DNA of 44,591 nucleotides from positions 1-44,591 of the forward strand of contig CALHSW010000022.1 in assembly GCA_938038735.1 (NCBI GenBank), in the 5' to 3' direction. Every line of letters begins with the position of its first letter. The stretch's first letter is position 1. The notes under the pieces are model-generated. The model was not told the origin of the DNA. It made no database searches and was given only the letters and a program-made list of their open reading frames with translations. Positions 1 through 9,026 of this stretch are shown piece after piece. Source of the DNA: an uncultured Bacteroidia bacterium. Its GTDB lineage: Bacteria; Bacteroidota; Bacteroidia; Bacteroidales; CAJPTX01. Position numbers and translations under genes: made by a program.

Positions 1-52
1 CGGGGACACAAGGATTTTCAGTCCTTTGCTCTACCAACTGAGCTATGGCACC
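1..52 (-). tRNA. tRNA-Phe (GAA), 3' part cut off by window edge
   Basis: Read on the minus strand the sequence begins GGTGCCATAGCTCAGTTGG, a typical tRNA 5' half with a D-arm. The anticodon loop reads CTGAAAA, giving anticodon GAA for phenylalanine. The variable region and the start of the T arm follow (TGTCCCCG), then the window ends, so the T arm and acceptor 3' strand are missing. Confidence 0.93.
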
Positions 53-207
53 CTCTCGCCTTTCGCTTTTTAAGCACTTTTGCGGCTGCAAAGGTACGCT
101 ATTTCTACGGAACCACCAAATCTTTTTGCGAAGTGGGTGGAAAAATTTCCTTTCCGCCATGCGAAACGCCCTGATTCCCTTCCGTATTTCTCTGGGGAAA
201 AATAGCA

Positions 208-243
208 TTGCGCCGTGCGATCGCAATCAACCGCACGGCGCAA
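208..243 (-). terminator. Rho-independent terminator of the thiolase gene
   Basis: A perfect 12-bp inverted repeat (208-219 with 232-243, 12-nt loop) lies just past the thiolase stop codon at 259. On the minus strand it is followed within a few bases by a run of five T (positions 202-198). Confidence 0.75.
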
Positions 244-258
244 CCCCACCCGCAGAAA

Positions 259-1446
259 CTACTCTGCCTTTATAACAATCGATAGCCCCATGCCGCCGCC
301 AACGCATAGCGTAGCGAGCCCAAGCTCCTTCTTTTTATCCTGCAGCAGGTGCAGCAGGGTCGTCACGATGCGCGCCCCAGAGGCCCCTATCGGATGCCCC
401 AGCGCAATGGCGCCGCCGCGCATGTTCACTCGCGCCATGTCAAAACCCAGCTCTCGCACCACGCACGCCGCCTGCGCTGCGAACGCCTCGTTGGCCTCCA
501 CAATGTCAAAATCACTCACCGACATGTGCAAGCGCTGCATCACCTTCTTGGTAGAGGCAATGGGGCCTACCCCCATAATCTCTGGCTCCACCCCCTCAGC
601 CGCAAATCCTACTATAGATGCCAATGGCTTCACCCCGAGCTCCTCCGCCTTCTCGCGGGATGCAATGACCAGTGCCGCGGCCCCATCGTTAATCCCCGAT
701 GCGTTGCCGGCGGTCACCGTGCCGTTCTTCTTAAAGGCCGGCTTCAGCTTCGCCAACGACTCCATGGTCACCCCCTCCTTCGGATACTCATCGGTGTCCA
801 CCAGCGTCACGTTGCCCTTGCGATCCTGCACCTCCACCGGAACAATCTCCCGCTTGAACTCGCCGTTCTTGCGCGCCGCGCAGGCCTTGCGCTGGCTCTC
901 GCACGCAAGCGCATCCTGCATGTCGCGCGTGATGCCGAATCGCTCCGACACGTTCTCGGCAGTCATCCCCATGTGCATATCATTAAAGGCATCCCACAGC
1001 CCATCCTTAATCATGACGTCCACCAGCTTCGTGTCGCCCATGCGCGCCCCCCAACGGGCATTCGGCACAATGTATGGCGCGTTTGACATGCTCTCCGCAC
1101 CGCCTACCAGCATCACATCGGTATCATCGCACATGATCGACATTGCGCCCAAAATGATACTCTTCATCCCTGACCCGCACACCTGGTTAACGGTCATAGC
1201 GGGTGAGGTAATGGCTAGCCCGCTGTACTTGCCGATCTGGCGGGCCACGTTCTGCCCCACGCCGGCCTGCAGCACGCAGCCGAATATCAACTGGTCAATC
1301 TGCGAGGGCTGCAGCCCCGAATCGGCTATGGCAGCCTTCGCAGCCACTACGCCTAGCTCCGCCGCGGTTTTGCTCTTGAGCGCACCACCGAACGATCCTA
1401 TCGGCGTTCGTTTTGCTGATAGAATCACAACATCTTTCTTCATCAT
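259..1446 (-). CDS. Acetyl-CoA C-acetyltransferase (thiolase)
   Basis: A 395-residue biosynthetic-type thiolase that condenses two acetyl-CoA to acetoacetyl-CoA or runs the reverse reaction. All the family's catalytic elements are visible: the acyl-accepting Cys90 in NQVCGSGMKS, the NEAFAAQ motif, GHPIGASG with His351, and the second catalytic cysteine, Cys381, in CVGGGMG near the C-terminus. Full length for the family. Two ATG codons lie in tandem at the start; either may be used. The gene is monocistronic by appearance, with a hairpin terminator downstream and a gene-free region upstream. The same window carries lysine-fermentation genes at 26164-28098 that handle acetoacetate and C4 CoA esters, so a role in butyrate or acetyl-CoA formation is a reasonable inference, but there is no direct linkage. 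It could be called atoB or thlA; the symbol is left blank because the pathway is not fixed by context. Confidence 0.95.
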   Translation of the reverse strand: MMKKDVVILSAKRTPIGSFGGALKSKTAAELGVVAAKAAIADSGLQPSQIDQLIFGCVLQAGVGQNVARQIGKYSGLAITSPAMTVNQVCGSGMKSIILGAMSIMCDDTDVMLVGGAESMSNAPYIVPNARWGARMGDTKLVDVMIKDGLWDAFNDMHMGMTAENVSERFGITRDMQDALACESQRKACAARKNGEFKREIVPVEVQDRKGNVTLVDTDEYPKEGVTMESLAKLKPAFKKNGTVTAGNASGINDGAAALVIASREKAEELGVKPLASIVGFAAEGVEPEIMGVGPIASTKKVMQRLHMSVSDFDIVEANEAFAAQAACVVRELGFDMARVNMRGGAIALGHPIGASGARIVTTLLHLLQDKKKELGLATLCVGGGMGLSIVIKAE

Positions 1447-1995
1447 AATGGTAAACGGATTAGTATAACACCATTAAACTTCACTCCCTGCGCCACCAAA
1501 CCCCTTACGGCAGCTCCGTAATTTGAATTCTAGACGCAATGCGCGAATTTACAACTTCCAATGTGAATTGCAAATGAGATTTACAGCTTATACCAATATG
1601 AATTATACCTCCCAGCATTGCACGCGCCGCGCTAGCACGATAAATTGATGTGGAAAGCCCCAACACGCTCCGCAAGATAGCGTATCTCCACTGCAGCACG
1701 GCAGGACGGATGGCGGCTAGCAACGCCCAGTATCAGTATTACCTCTTAAATTCATCTGCACGCCCCTGCTAGCTCCCTTGCATACGTAAGGAGCAAAGGA
1801 GCAATCCCGCCATCGCCATGGGCAACGGTTAGAACAGCAGCGCCGGGGTCGCCACTATACAAATCGATCACGGAGAGGCCGAGGGGCTCGCGGCCTCTTG
1901 CAGTGGACATGGGAACGCACGACCATGGTAATAGGGCACCGTGACAATAGCTGCCATCTGCCCCCTCACAATCTTACCACATGGCTCGCACCCCC

Positions 1996-2043
1996 TTCGC
2001 ATCAAATTCGGATTTCTCCAGAGAAATCCGAATTTGATGCGAA
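1996..2043. repeat. 48-bp dispersed palindrome, copy 1
   Basis: Two 23-bp arms (1996-2018 and 2021-2043) are exact reverse complements, separated by only two bases (CA). The left arm begins TTCGCATCAAATTCGG. A second copy, identical at 46 of 48 positions, lies at 35594-35641. No T-run follows on either strand, so it is not a standard terminator. Both copies sit in long gene-free regions. Function unknown; a REP-like or MITE-like dispersed element is one possibility. Confidence 0.9.
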
Positions 2044-2568
2044 CTTGATGGGAATAGGGTGCAGGGTTGGGATACTAGCTAAGCCTATAGGAAGCGACAC
2101 CCTTAGCCAAGTGGCGCAAAGAAACTTGACCCAACCTCAACGAAACCGAAGGCCCACTGCGAGGGACATGGTGACCGCTGCAAAACCATTTCGGATATAC
2201 GTTGCAAAAATCGCTTGCATTCTGTGACCTGGAACTATGGAAAAGCCAAAGGACACTACGCCCTTTTTTGCCATTGTGCAGGAGGTACAGCGAAGTAAGC
2301 TGACCTAAATCGCACAGATTTACAATGCCATAGGCTGGGTGCCAGAGATTACCGTGGCCAACGACTAAAAAAGCGGGACCAAACGTTCCAGCGAAGGATG
2401 AATGGCGGTTTTTTGCCACTAATCCGCAACACGTTTCCTACAAATCTTAATGAGATTTGCCGCTTCCCATTGGCAAAAAGAATATCAAAGAACCTTGAAA
2501 CGGTCTCTTTTCCGCAGTAAGGATTTGCGTATTAACGAAAAAAGCACCGTATACACCCTAGCTTTTAC

Positions 2569-2576
2569 TACCTTTG
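2569..2576 (+). promoter_or_regulatory. Bacteroidota -7 element upstream of lepB
   Basis: TACCTTTG matches the phylum consensus TAnnTTTG, 32 bases before the lepB start. No convincing -33 TTTG is seen at the expected distance, so strength is uncertain. It would drive the whole lepB-to-pdxB run. Confidence 0.55.
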
Positions 2577-2607
2577 CGCCGGGTAAAGAGATAGATATAC
2601 ACAACGG

Positions 2608-3945
2608 ATGAACGCAAAGGAGAAAACACCGAGGTCCCGCTATGTGAATTTCGGAATCGTAACGCTGATTTACATCGCGCTCGTCATTTGGACGGGCAAA
2701 TATTGGTGGCTGCTAGGGCTGCCCATTATATTTGACTATTACATCACCCGAAAGGTACACTGGCTCTTCTGGCACAAGAAGGGGGTGAAGAAGCAAAGCT
2801 CGCTTGTGGAGTGGATCGATGCGCTGCTCTTCGCCACGGTGGTTGCCTCGCTCATTCGCATCCTATTCTTTGCCGCCTACACCATCCCCACGGGGTCCAT
2901 GGAGAAGACGCTGCTTATCGGTGACTACCTCATCGTGAGCAAAACCGCCTACGGCCCCAAATTACCCATTACCCCCCTCACCGTACCCTTCACCCACAAC
3001 ACGCTCCCCTTCACCAAGAACACCCCATCCTACGTGCGATGGATAGAGCGGGGCTACAACCGAAGGGCCGGCTTCGGGAGCGTGCAACGGGGCGACGTGG
3101 TCGTCTTTAACTTCCCCATGGGCGACACGGTGGTCGCCGAGTTCCCCGAACGAAACTACTACGATCTCGTGCGGGAGGTGGGTCGCGAGGAGCTGCACCG
3201 GCGCTTCAAGATCCTGAGTCGCCCTGTCGACAAGTGCGAGAACTACATCAAGCGATGCGTAGCCATCGCGGGCGATACGCTCCAAATCGTTAATAACCAA
3301 GTGATAGTTAATGGCATCCCGCAGGGCAAGGACAAGGGGCGGCAGTACGCCTACACCGTGCAGACCAATGGTACGCCCATCAATGGGAAAATCCTTGATA
3401 ACCTGAATATAAACCCCGACGATAGGCAGTACGAGCAAATCACGGGACGGTACGTCATGCCGCTCACCGAGGCCATGGTGGAGGAGGTAAAAAAGCTCCC
3501 AAACGTGGTAAGCGTAGAAAAAAGCGGTAGCCTACCGCTCGAGATAGCCTCTCGCTACATTTTCCCCCATAATGCCCGCTTTGCGTGGACGGAGGCAGAT
3601 TTTGGCCCGTTATGGATTCCTAAAAAGGGCGCCACGGTGGAACTCACCAACGAGAACCTCCCGCTGTACGAGCGTATCATCGATGTGTACGAAGGACATG
3701 ACCTTGAGGTGCGAGACAGTACCATTTACATTGATGGACAACCCGTTAACGAGTATACGTTCGCTATGGATTACTACTTCATGATGGGCGATAATCGCAA
3801 TAACTCTTTGGACAGTCGCTTCTGGGGATTCGTACCGGAGGACCACGTGGAGGGGAAAGCCAAGTACGTTTGGTTATCGCTAGATAAAAATAAGAAATTT
3901 CCTAAGAACATTCGGTGGAGTCACATGTTCTCAAAAATAAGGTAG
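2608..3945 (+). CDS. lepB: Signal peptidase I
   Basis: A 445-residue membrane-bound serine protease that removes signal peptides from exported preproteins on the outer face of the inner membrane. The N-terminal part has hydrophobic segments at about residues 14-45 and 72-92. The catalytic serine is Ser97 in IPTGSMEKTL and the general-base lysine is Lys215 in YIKRCVAIAGD. The conserved late box MMGDNRNNSLDSRFWGFV lies near residue 400. The long insert between the lysine box and that late box makes the protein larger than the enterobacterial enzyme, which is usual for Bacteroidota LepB. It is the first gene of a tight plus-strand run; nth begins 12 bases after its stop. Confidence 0.96.
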   Translation: MNAKEKTPRSRYVNFGIVTLIYIALVIWTGKYWWLLGLPIIFDYYITRKVHWLFWHKKGVKKQSSLVEWIDALLFATVVASLIRILFFAAYTIPTGSMEKTLLIGDYLIVSKTAYGPKLPITPLTVPFTHNTLPFTKNTPSYVRWIERGYNRRAGFGSVQRGDVVVFNFPMGDTVVAEFPERNYYDLVREVGREELHRRFKILSRPVDKCENYIKRCVAIAGDTLQIVNNQVIVNGIPQGKDKGRQYAYTVQTNGTPINGKILDNLNINPDDRQYEQITGRYVMPLTEAMVEEVKKLPNVVSVEKSGSLPLEIASRYIFPHNARFAWTEADFGPLWIPKKGATVELTNENLPLYERIIDVYEGHDLEVRDSTIYIDGQPVNEYTFAMDYYFMMGDNRNNSLDSRFWGFVPEDHVEGKAKYVWLSLDKNKKFPKNIRWSHMFSKIR

Positions 3946-3957
3946 GGTGTCTGCGGT

Positions 3958-4635
3958 ATGGCTAAAATGCAAGGAGGCAAAAATAGCAGGGGGGACAAGG
4001 CGCTGCAAGCGCATTACGACCAAATTATTGCTTGGTTCGAATCGGCCATGCCGACACCTAAGACCGAGCTGCACTACGACTCAACCTTTGGTCTCCTAGT
4101 GGCGGTAATGCTCTCCGCGCAATGCACAGATAAGCGTGTAAATCTCATTACGCCGCCGCTTCTGAAGGCATACCCCACCGCCGAACGCATGGCTGCCGCC
4201 ACGCCGCTTGAGGTGTTTGAATACGTTGCCTCCTGCTCCTATCCCAACAGCAAGGCGAAGCACCTCGTAGCCATGGCGCAGCGGATTGTACAAGAATTCC
4301 ACGGGGAGGTGCCGCAAACCCAAAAGGAGCTAACCTCCCTTCCTGGGGTGGGCGAAAAAACCGCCAACGTGATGCTCTCTGTAGGTTTCGGGAAGCCCGC
4401 GCTGGCTGTTGACACGCACGTACACCGCGTGGCGCGACGGCTCGGGCTAACGCGCAACGCTAAAACGCCGAAGGAGACGGAGCAACAGCTCAAGGCGCAC
4501 ATCCCCGAAGCGCTATGGGGCAAGTCGCACCATTGGCTCATCCTGCATGGTCGCTACATATGCAAAGCGCGCACGCCGCTGTGCGGCGAGTGCGGGTTAG
4601 CCCATTTATGCCCCAGTTCAAAGGAATTCATGTAG
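3958..4635 (+). CDS. nth: Endonuclease III (DNA glycosylase/AP lyase)
   Basis: A 225-residue base-excision repair enzyme that removes oxidised pyrimidines and nicks the abasic site. The helix-hairpin-helix LPGVGEKTANVMLS carries the catalytic Lys134, and Asp152 follows in AVDTHVHRVARRLGL. The C-terminus has the four-cysteine 4Fe-4S loop with spacing C-x6-C-x2-C-x5-C (CKARTPLCGECGLAHLC). Full length. The ATG at 3958 is 12 bases after lepB; a second in-frame ATG at 3967 is also possible. Probably co-transcribed with lepB. Confidence 0.97.
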   Translation: MAKMQGGKNSRGDKALQAHYDQIIAWFESAMPTPKTELHYDSTFGLLVAVMLSAQCTDKRVNLITPPLLKAYPTAERMAAATPLEVFEYVASCSYPNSKAKHLVAMAQRIVQEFHGEVPQTQKELTSLPGVGEKTANVMLSVGFGKPALAVDTHVHRVARRLGLTRNAKTPKETEQQLKAHIPEALWGKSHHWLILHGRYICKARTPLCGECGLAHLCPSSKEFM

Positions 4636-4688
4636 CGATTTTATGGTTGGTGTGGGATTTGTGGTACATATCAAGTAAAAGCGAAAAC

Positions 4689-5138
4689 ATGATGAAAAGG
4701 GTAATCGCATTTTGGGCAGCAATGCTGTATACCATTGGGGGTGCCGTGGCGCAGGTGGATCCAACGGATGTCATCGGCCTTTGGCTCTCGGAGGAGAAGG
4801 ACGGCAAAGTGGAAATCTTTCAAAAAGAGGATGGCACCTTCGCGGGGCGAACACGATGGATGGTATACAATGGGGTCGAAAACCCGCGAGTTTACGATGT
4901 CCATAATCCCGACTCCACAAAGCGTAACCAACTGATCGTGGGGATGGAAATGATGTACGGCTTTGAATTCAAGGAGGGATCCTGGAGGAATGGAAAAATC
5001 TACGACCCTCGCTCTGGAAAAACCTACAGCGCCAGGATGAAGCTGAAGGAAAATGATAAAAACACGCTCCTCTTCAGGGGGTACCTAGGCATCCCCCTAC
5101 TAGGGCAAACCACTACGTGGACCCGCGTGAAGGAATAG
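4689..5138 (+). CDS. DUF2147-like secreted protein
   Basis: A 149-residue protein of unknown function. The reading frame stays open back to 4515, overlapping nth, but the tandem ATGs at 4689/4692 begin a clear signal peptide (MMKRVIAFWAAMLYTIGGAVAQ), so the start was set there. The mature part begins with DVIGLWLSEEKDGKVEIF and contains GKIYDPRSGKTYSARMKL and a final LLGQTTTWTRV, the pattern I associate with DUF2147, a small beta-rich domain exported to the periplasm. Expected to be periplasmic. It lies 53 bases after nth and 16 bases before the ABC-F gene, in the same run. No substrate can be inferred. Confidence 0.82.
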   Translation: MMKRVIAFWAAMLYTIGGAVAQVDPTDVIGLWLSEEKDGKVEIFQKEDGTFAGRTRWMVYNGVENPRVYDVHNPDSTKRNQLIVGMEMMYGFEFKEGSWRNGKIYDPRSGKTYSARMKLKENDKNTLLFRGYLGIPLLGQTTTWTRVKE

Positions 5139-5154
5139 ACAACTTTTATACGGA

Positions 5155-7110
5155 ATGCTATCTCTAGATAATGTTTCAATAGCTTTTAATGGGGAGGAGC
5201 TCTTTAGCGGCCTCTCCTTTCGCATTGACTCCCACGAACGCATCGGCCTTGTTGGACGTAACGGCAGCGGGAAGTCCACATTGCTGCACATCATTGATGG
5301 CACGCTTGAACCCACGAGCGGCGTGGTAGCCCGCGACCGTGCGCTCCGTATTGGCCACCTCACCCAGCACATCCAACGGTCTGATACGCAGAGCGTTATG
5401 GCGGAGACGATGACCGCCTTCGCGGAACTCACCGCCATGGAGGAGGAGCTGCAGCAGCTCTCGCACGAAATAGAGCACGACAAAACGCTCTCCACCGAAG
5501 CCATTGAGCAGAAAGCGCACCGTTTAGCCGACCTCACTGAACGTTTCCACATGATGGGCGGCGAGAGCCGCGAAGCCCTCGCAGAAAGGGCCCTCACTGG
5601 CCTCGGCTTTGAGCGGGAGCAGTTCGCTACGCCCACCTCAAAGCTTAGCGGCGGATGGCGCATGCGCATTGAACTAGCCAAAATCCTCCTTCGCAAACCT
5701 GACCTTCTGCTCCTCGATGAGCCTACCAACCACCTTGACATTGAGTCCATCCAATGGCTTGAGGAGTACCTTCAAACCTTTAGCGGCGCGCTGCTGCTCA
5801 TATCGCACGACCGCCGATTCCTTGACACCGCCACGCAGCGCACCATAGAGCTTTCTCTCGGTAAAGCCTTTGACTTTAACGTACCCTACAGCCGCTACGT
5901 GAACCTTCGCAAGGAGCAGCGCGAGCAGCAGCTAGCCGCCTACAAAAACCAGCAAAGGCAGATAGAGAAAACGCAGGAGTTTATCACCCGCTTCCGCTAT
6001 AAACCCGAGAAGAGCAACCAGGTGCAATCGCGCATCAAGCAGCTCGAGAAGATGGAAATCATTACCGTGGAGCCTGAAGATAACTCTACACTTTCCATAC
6101 GCTTTCCCGATGCACCGCGCGCGGGTGACAACGTGGTTATCGCGGAGGATGTCTCGCACGCTTTTGGCGAAAAGACTATATTTTCTAACGCTCGGCTCAC
6201 CATCGCACGAGGGGAGAAGGTGGCGTTCGTGGGCCGCAACGGCGAGGGGAAAACCACCATGGCCCGCATCATCATCGGGGATCTTATCCCCACAAGCGGT
6301 AAGCTACGCATCGGGCATAACGTGGAAATAGGCTACTTCGCGCAGAATCAGGAAACGGTACTTGACCCTTCCCTCACCGTTTTTGATACCATCGACAGGG
6401 TCGCCACCGGCCCTATACGCACGAAGATTAGAGACCTTCTCGGCGCATTCCTCTTCAGGGGGGAGGATATCGACAAGCCGGTAAAGGTGCTCTCGGGCGG
6501 TGAACGCAACCGCCTCGCCATGGTGAAGCTCATGCTTCATCCCTACAACCTTCTCGTGCTCGATGAGCCTACCAACCATCTAGACATCAAGGCGAAAGAC
6601 ATTCTGAAACAGGCGTTGCTGCGCTACAATGGAACGCTCATCATCGTGTCGCACGATAGGGATTTCCTTAGCGGACTTGCTACGAAAGTCTATGAATTCG
6701 GCCATAAGAGGGTGCGAGAACACCTCGGCGGTATTGATGCCTTTCTGGCTACACGGAAGCTGGAGAACCTCGATCAGCTCAATAAGCAAACCACCCCCAT
6801 CCCCTCAAAAGGGGAGCCAAATGTCGCAGACACCGCTCCCGCCGAAAGCAAAGAGGAGTGGAAGCGGCGCAAGGCACGGGATAATAAAATCCAACGCCAC
6901 CAGCAGCAGATAGCAAAGACCGAGGAGGAGGTGGACGCACAGGATAAAATCATAAAGGACTTGGAAGAGAAGCTTGCGCATCCCCCATCGGGCGATGCGG
7001 CGAGTAAAATCATTGACGACTACGCGGCGGCAAAAAAGAGACAAGCTGCACTCATGAAGCGCTGGGAAGAGCTACAGTACGAGTTGGAAGTCATTGAACG
7101 AGAAATCTAA
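5155..7110 (+). CDS. ABC-F family ATPase (Uup/EttA-like)
   Basis: A 651-residue protein with two ATP-binding cassettes and no membrane segments, the layout of ABC-F proteins that act on the ribosome. Cassette 1 has Walker A GRNGSGKST (34-42), signature LSGGWRMR (from 164) and LLLLDEPTNHLD. Between the cassettes is a charged helical linker (about 250-300) containing QRQIEKTQEFITRFRYKPEKSNQVQSR, typical of the P-site tRNA interaction motif region. Cassette 2 has GRNGEGKTT, LSGGERNRL and LVLDEPTNHLD. The C-terminal 90 residues are a charged coiled coil, as in Uup. Cytoplasmic translation factor is the best reading; antibiotic-resistance activity cannot be told from sequence. It starts 16 bases after the DUF2147 gene and ends 15 bases before rlmB. 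Confidence 0.93.
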   Translation: MLSLDNVSIAFNGEELFSGLSFRIDSHERIGLVGRNGSGKSTLLHIIDGTLEPTSGVVARDRALRIGHLTQHIQRSDTQSVMAETMTAFAELTAMEEELQQLSHEIEHDKTLSTEAIEQKAHRLADLTERFHMMGGESREALAERALTGLGFEREQFATPTSKLSGGWRMRIELAKILLRKPDLLLLDEPTNHLDIESIQWLEEYLQTFSGALLLISHDRRFLDTATQRTIELSLGKAFDFNVPYSRYVNLRKEQREQQLAAYKNQQRQIEKTQEFITRFRYKPEKSNQVQSRIKQLEKMEIITVEPEDNSTLSIRFPDAPRAGDNVVIAEDVSHAFGEKTIFSNARLTIARGEKVAFVGRNGEGKTTMARIIIGDLIPTSGKLRIGHNVEIGYFAQNQETVLDPSLTVFDTIDRVATGPIRTKIRDLLGAFLFRGEDIDKPVKVLSGGERNRLAMVKLMLHPYNLLVLDEPTNHLDIKAKDILKQALLRYNGTLIIVSHDRDFLSGLATKVYEFGHKRVREHLGGIDAFLATRKLENLDQLNKQTTPIPSKGEPNVADTAPAESKEEWKRRKARDNKIQRHQQQIAKTEEEVDAQDKIIKDLEEKLAHPPSGDAASKIIDDYAAAKKRQAALMKRWEELQYELEVIEREI

Positions 7111-7125
7111 AACCACTTCACATTT

Positions 7126-7902
7126 ATGGAGAGAGGAAAGGGAGGCTGGCAGCGCCGCTCGCGCGTGCAGCAGGAGATGGTCTACGGGCTGCGCCCAGTG
7201 ATGGAGGCCATAGAGGCGGGGCGAGAAATTGAACGTATCATCCTTCGCGAAGGGATAGAACCGAGCGAGGAAATTTCTACGCTCAACCGCATAGCGCGGC
7301 AGCGCGGTATCCCCGTGCAGTACGTGCCGCCGATGTGGTTCGGGAGGCTGGGATCGCGTAACCATCAGGGCATGGTGGCCTACCTCTCCCCCATTGAGTA
7401 CCAAAACCTATCGGAGATAGTAACGTCAACCTTTGAGCGGGGCGAAGACCCTCTGCTCGTACTCGCCGATGGAATAACCGATGTGCACAACATCGGGGCA
7501 ATTGCCCGCACGGCGGAATGCGTTGGGGCGCATGCGTTGGTTGTTCCTATGCGTGGCTCGGCACAGCTGGGGGCCGATGCCATTAAGACCAGTGCAGGCG
7601 CACTGTCGCACATATCGGTGTGCCGTGTAGAGTCAATGGCACAAACGGTAAGCATGCTCCGAGCCAACGGCGTTAGGGTGTTCGCCGCCAGCGAAACAGG
7701 GGCATCGGTTCATACTCGTACCGTTCTCACTGGTCCCATAGCGTTGGTACTAGGCGATGAGTATGAGGGGGTGTCGAAAGAGGTGCTAAAGGCGGTCGAT
7801 GGAACGGTGAAGGTACCCATCCATGGGAGCGTGGAATCGCTCAACGTCTCCGTGGCAGCGGGCGTAATCCTCTACGAGATAGAACGGCAAAGACATCAGT
7901 AG
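7126..7902 (+). CDS. rlmB: 23S rRNA 2'-O-ribose methyltransferase RlmB-like (SpoU/TrmH family)
   Basis: A 258-residue SPOUT methyltransferase using S-adenosylmethionine. An N-terminal substrate-binding part (VYGLRPVMEAIEAGREIERI) is followed by the three SpoU motifs: DVHNIGAIARTAECVGAHA with the catalytic Arg, ALVLGDEYEGVSKEV, and VPIHGSVESLNVSVAAGVILYE. The length and N-terminal domain favour RlmB (methylation of a 23S rRNA guanosine) over TrmH, though the exact target is inferred. It lies two bases before pdxB, so the two are translated from one message. Confidence 0.92.
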   Translation: MERGKGGWQRRSRVQQEMVYGLRPVMEAIEAGREIERIILREGIEPSEEISTLNRIARQRGIPVQYVPPMWFGRLGSRNHQGMVAYLSPIEYQNLSEIVTSTFERGEDPLLVLADGITDVHNIGAIARTAECVGAHALVVPMRGSAQLGADAIKTSAGALSHISVCRVESMAQTVSMLRANGVRVFAASETGASVHTRTVLTGPIALVLGDEYEGVSKEVLKAVDGTVKVPIHGSVESLNVSVAAGVILYEIERQRHQ

Positions 7903-7904
7903 AA

Positions 7905-8969
7905 ATGAAACCACGTATCATCGTTGATTGCAACATCCCGTACGTAGAGGGGCGATTAGATCCTTTTGCAGAGGTTCGATACCTCGATAGCAAGGAGATC
8001 ACCCATGCGGCGTGCATGCAGGCCGATGCCTTGGTCATCCGCACACGTACCGTGTGTAATGCAACGCTTCTCCAGGATACCCCTGTCCGACTCATAGCGA
8101 GCGCCACGGTGGGTATTGACCACATCGACACAAGCTACTGCGATGCCCAGAGCATCAAGTATGTTAACGCCCCGGGATGCAGCGCGTGGGCCGTGGTGCA
8201 ATGGGTGGTGTCGGCTTTAATGTTCATAGAGAAGCGTGCGCACAGATCAATATTTGAGAGCACGGTGGGCATTATCGGTGCAGGGGCTATTGGGCAACGG
8301 TTGGCCGACACCCTAGAGCTCTTCAACGTGCGATGCCTACGTAACGACCCTCCCCGCGCTGAGCGAGGCGAGAAGGGGCTTGTAGACCTAATGCATATAG
8401 CGCGGGAAGCCGACATAATCACCATCCACACCCCGCTCACAGCAACGGGACAGCACCCCACGACGCACCTCATCGGGAATAGGTTCCTTCACAGCCTGGG
8501 CAAACGCCCCATCATCCTCAACGCTGCGCGCGGGGGTGTAGTGGACGAGTACGAGTTGCTTGAAGCGCTAGAGTACAAACGCATACGCGGATACATTCTT
8601 GACACCTACGAAACGGAGCAGGACATCCCTGCAGAGGTCATAGAAAACGCCATGCTTTGCACCCCGCACATTGCGGGCTATAGCATTGAGGGTAAGCAGA
8701 ATGCCGCTGCGCAAGCACTCCGTGCAGTAGCCAACTTCTTTGACTTTCCGCTCGCCATTGCCGATGGAGTGGAAGCGCAAAGCAAGGTTAAAACCATTGG
8801 CGGCTACTCGCTGAGCGACCTCGCCCAGCACTACGACATACACGCCGACTCAAAGGAGCTTCGCCTACAGCCTCAGCAGATAGATGCTATACGCAATTGC
8901 TACAGCTATAGGCACGATTGGCGCGGCTTTGAAATAGGGAACTCCAAGCTCCGCGCTATCGTAAAGTAG
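7905..8969 (+). CDS. pdxB: Erythronate-4-phosphate dehydrogenase
   Basis: A 354-residue D-2-hydroxyacid dehydrogenase of the DXP-dependent pyridoxal-phosphate pathway; it oxidises 4-phosphoerythronate. The start MKPRIIVDCNIPYVEGRLDPFAEVRY fits PdxB. The NAD fold carries GIIGAGAIGQRLADTL, then the catalytic Arg in NAARGGVVDEYEL, the Glu in DTYETEQDIP and the His in CTPHIAGYSIEGK. The GYSIEGK pattern and the extra C-terminal dimerisation segment of about 80 residues separate PdxB from SerA-like relatives. Last gene of the lepB run; it converges with recQ. Confidence 0.95.
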   Translation: MKPRIIVDCNIPYVEGRLDPFAEVRYLDSKEITHAACMQADALVIRTRTVCNATLLQDTPVRLIASATVGIDHIDTSYCDAQSIKYVNAPGCSAWAVVQWVVSALMFIEKRAHRSIFESTVGIIGAGAIGQRLADTLELFNVRCLRNDPPRAERGEKGLVDLMHIAREADIITIHTPLTATGQHPTTHLIGNRFLHSLGKRPIILNAARGGVVDEYELLEALEYKRIRGYILDTYETEQDIPAEVIENAMLCTPHIAGYSIEGKQNAAAQALRAVANFFDFPLAIADGVEAQSKVKTIGGYSLSDLAQHYDIHADSKELRLQPQQIDAIRNCYSYRHDWRGFEIGNSKLRAIVK

Positions 8970-9006
8970 CGCAGGAACACGTAAAAAACGCTTCGTAAAG
9001 CTTTAC

Positions 9007-9026
9007 GGGGAGGAATGTGACTCCCC
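9007..9026. terminator. Possible bidirectional hairpin between pdxB and recQ
   Basis: GGGGAG pairs with CTCCCC across an eight-base loop in the 57-base gap between convergent genes, next to a second short palindrome (CGTAAAGCTTTACG, 8994-9007). The T-run is weak (TTAGTT), so termination is only suggested. Confidence 0.4.

Larger units (their letters stand above)
1447..2607. other. Long intergenic region (1.16 kb) without a recognisable gene
   Basis: This is the largest gap in the window. The open frames inside it (for example 1505-1723 minus, 1898-2227 plus and 2075-2419 minus) overlap each other, have no recognisable domain and no clear promoter. Visible structure is limited to a 48-bp palindrome at 1996-2043, a short hairpin around GAGGCC/GGCCTC near 1875-1897, and the lepB promoter near 2569. 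It could hold decayed sequence or an unrecognised RNA; I see no tmRNA, RNase P or SRP signature. Confidence 0.6.

Noticed and set aside
215..1468. 417-residue plus-strand ORF opposite the thiolase
   Set aside because: It is the antisense frame of a certain thiolase gene; its translation is Ser/Ala/Pro-rich with no domain.
2075..2419. 114-residue minus-strand ORF in the first long gap
   Set aside because: No recognisable domain, overlaps an opposite-strand ORF and has no promoter or terminator; kept only as part of the intergenic description.
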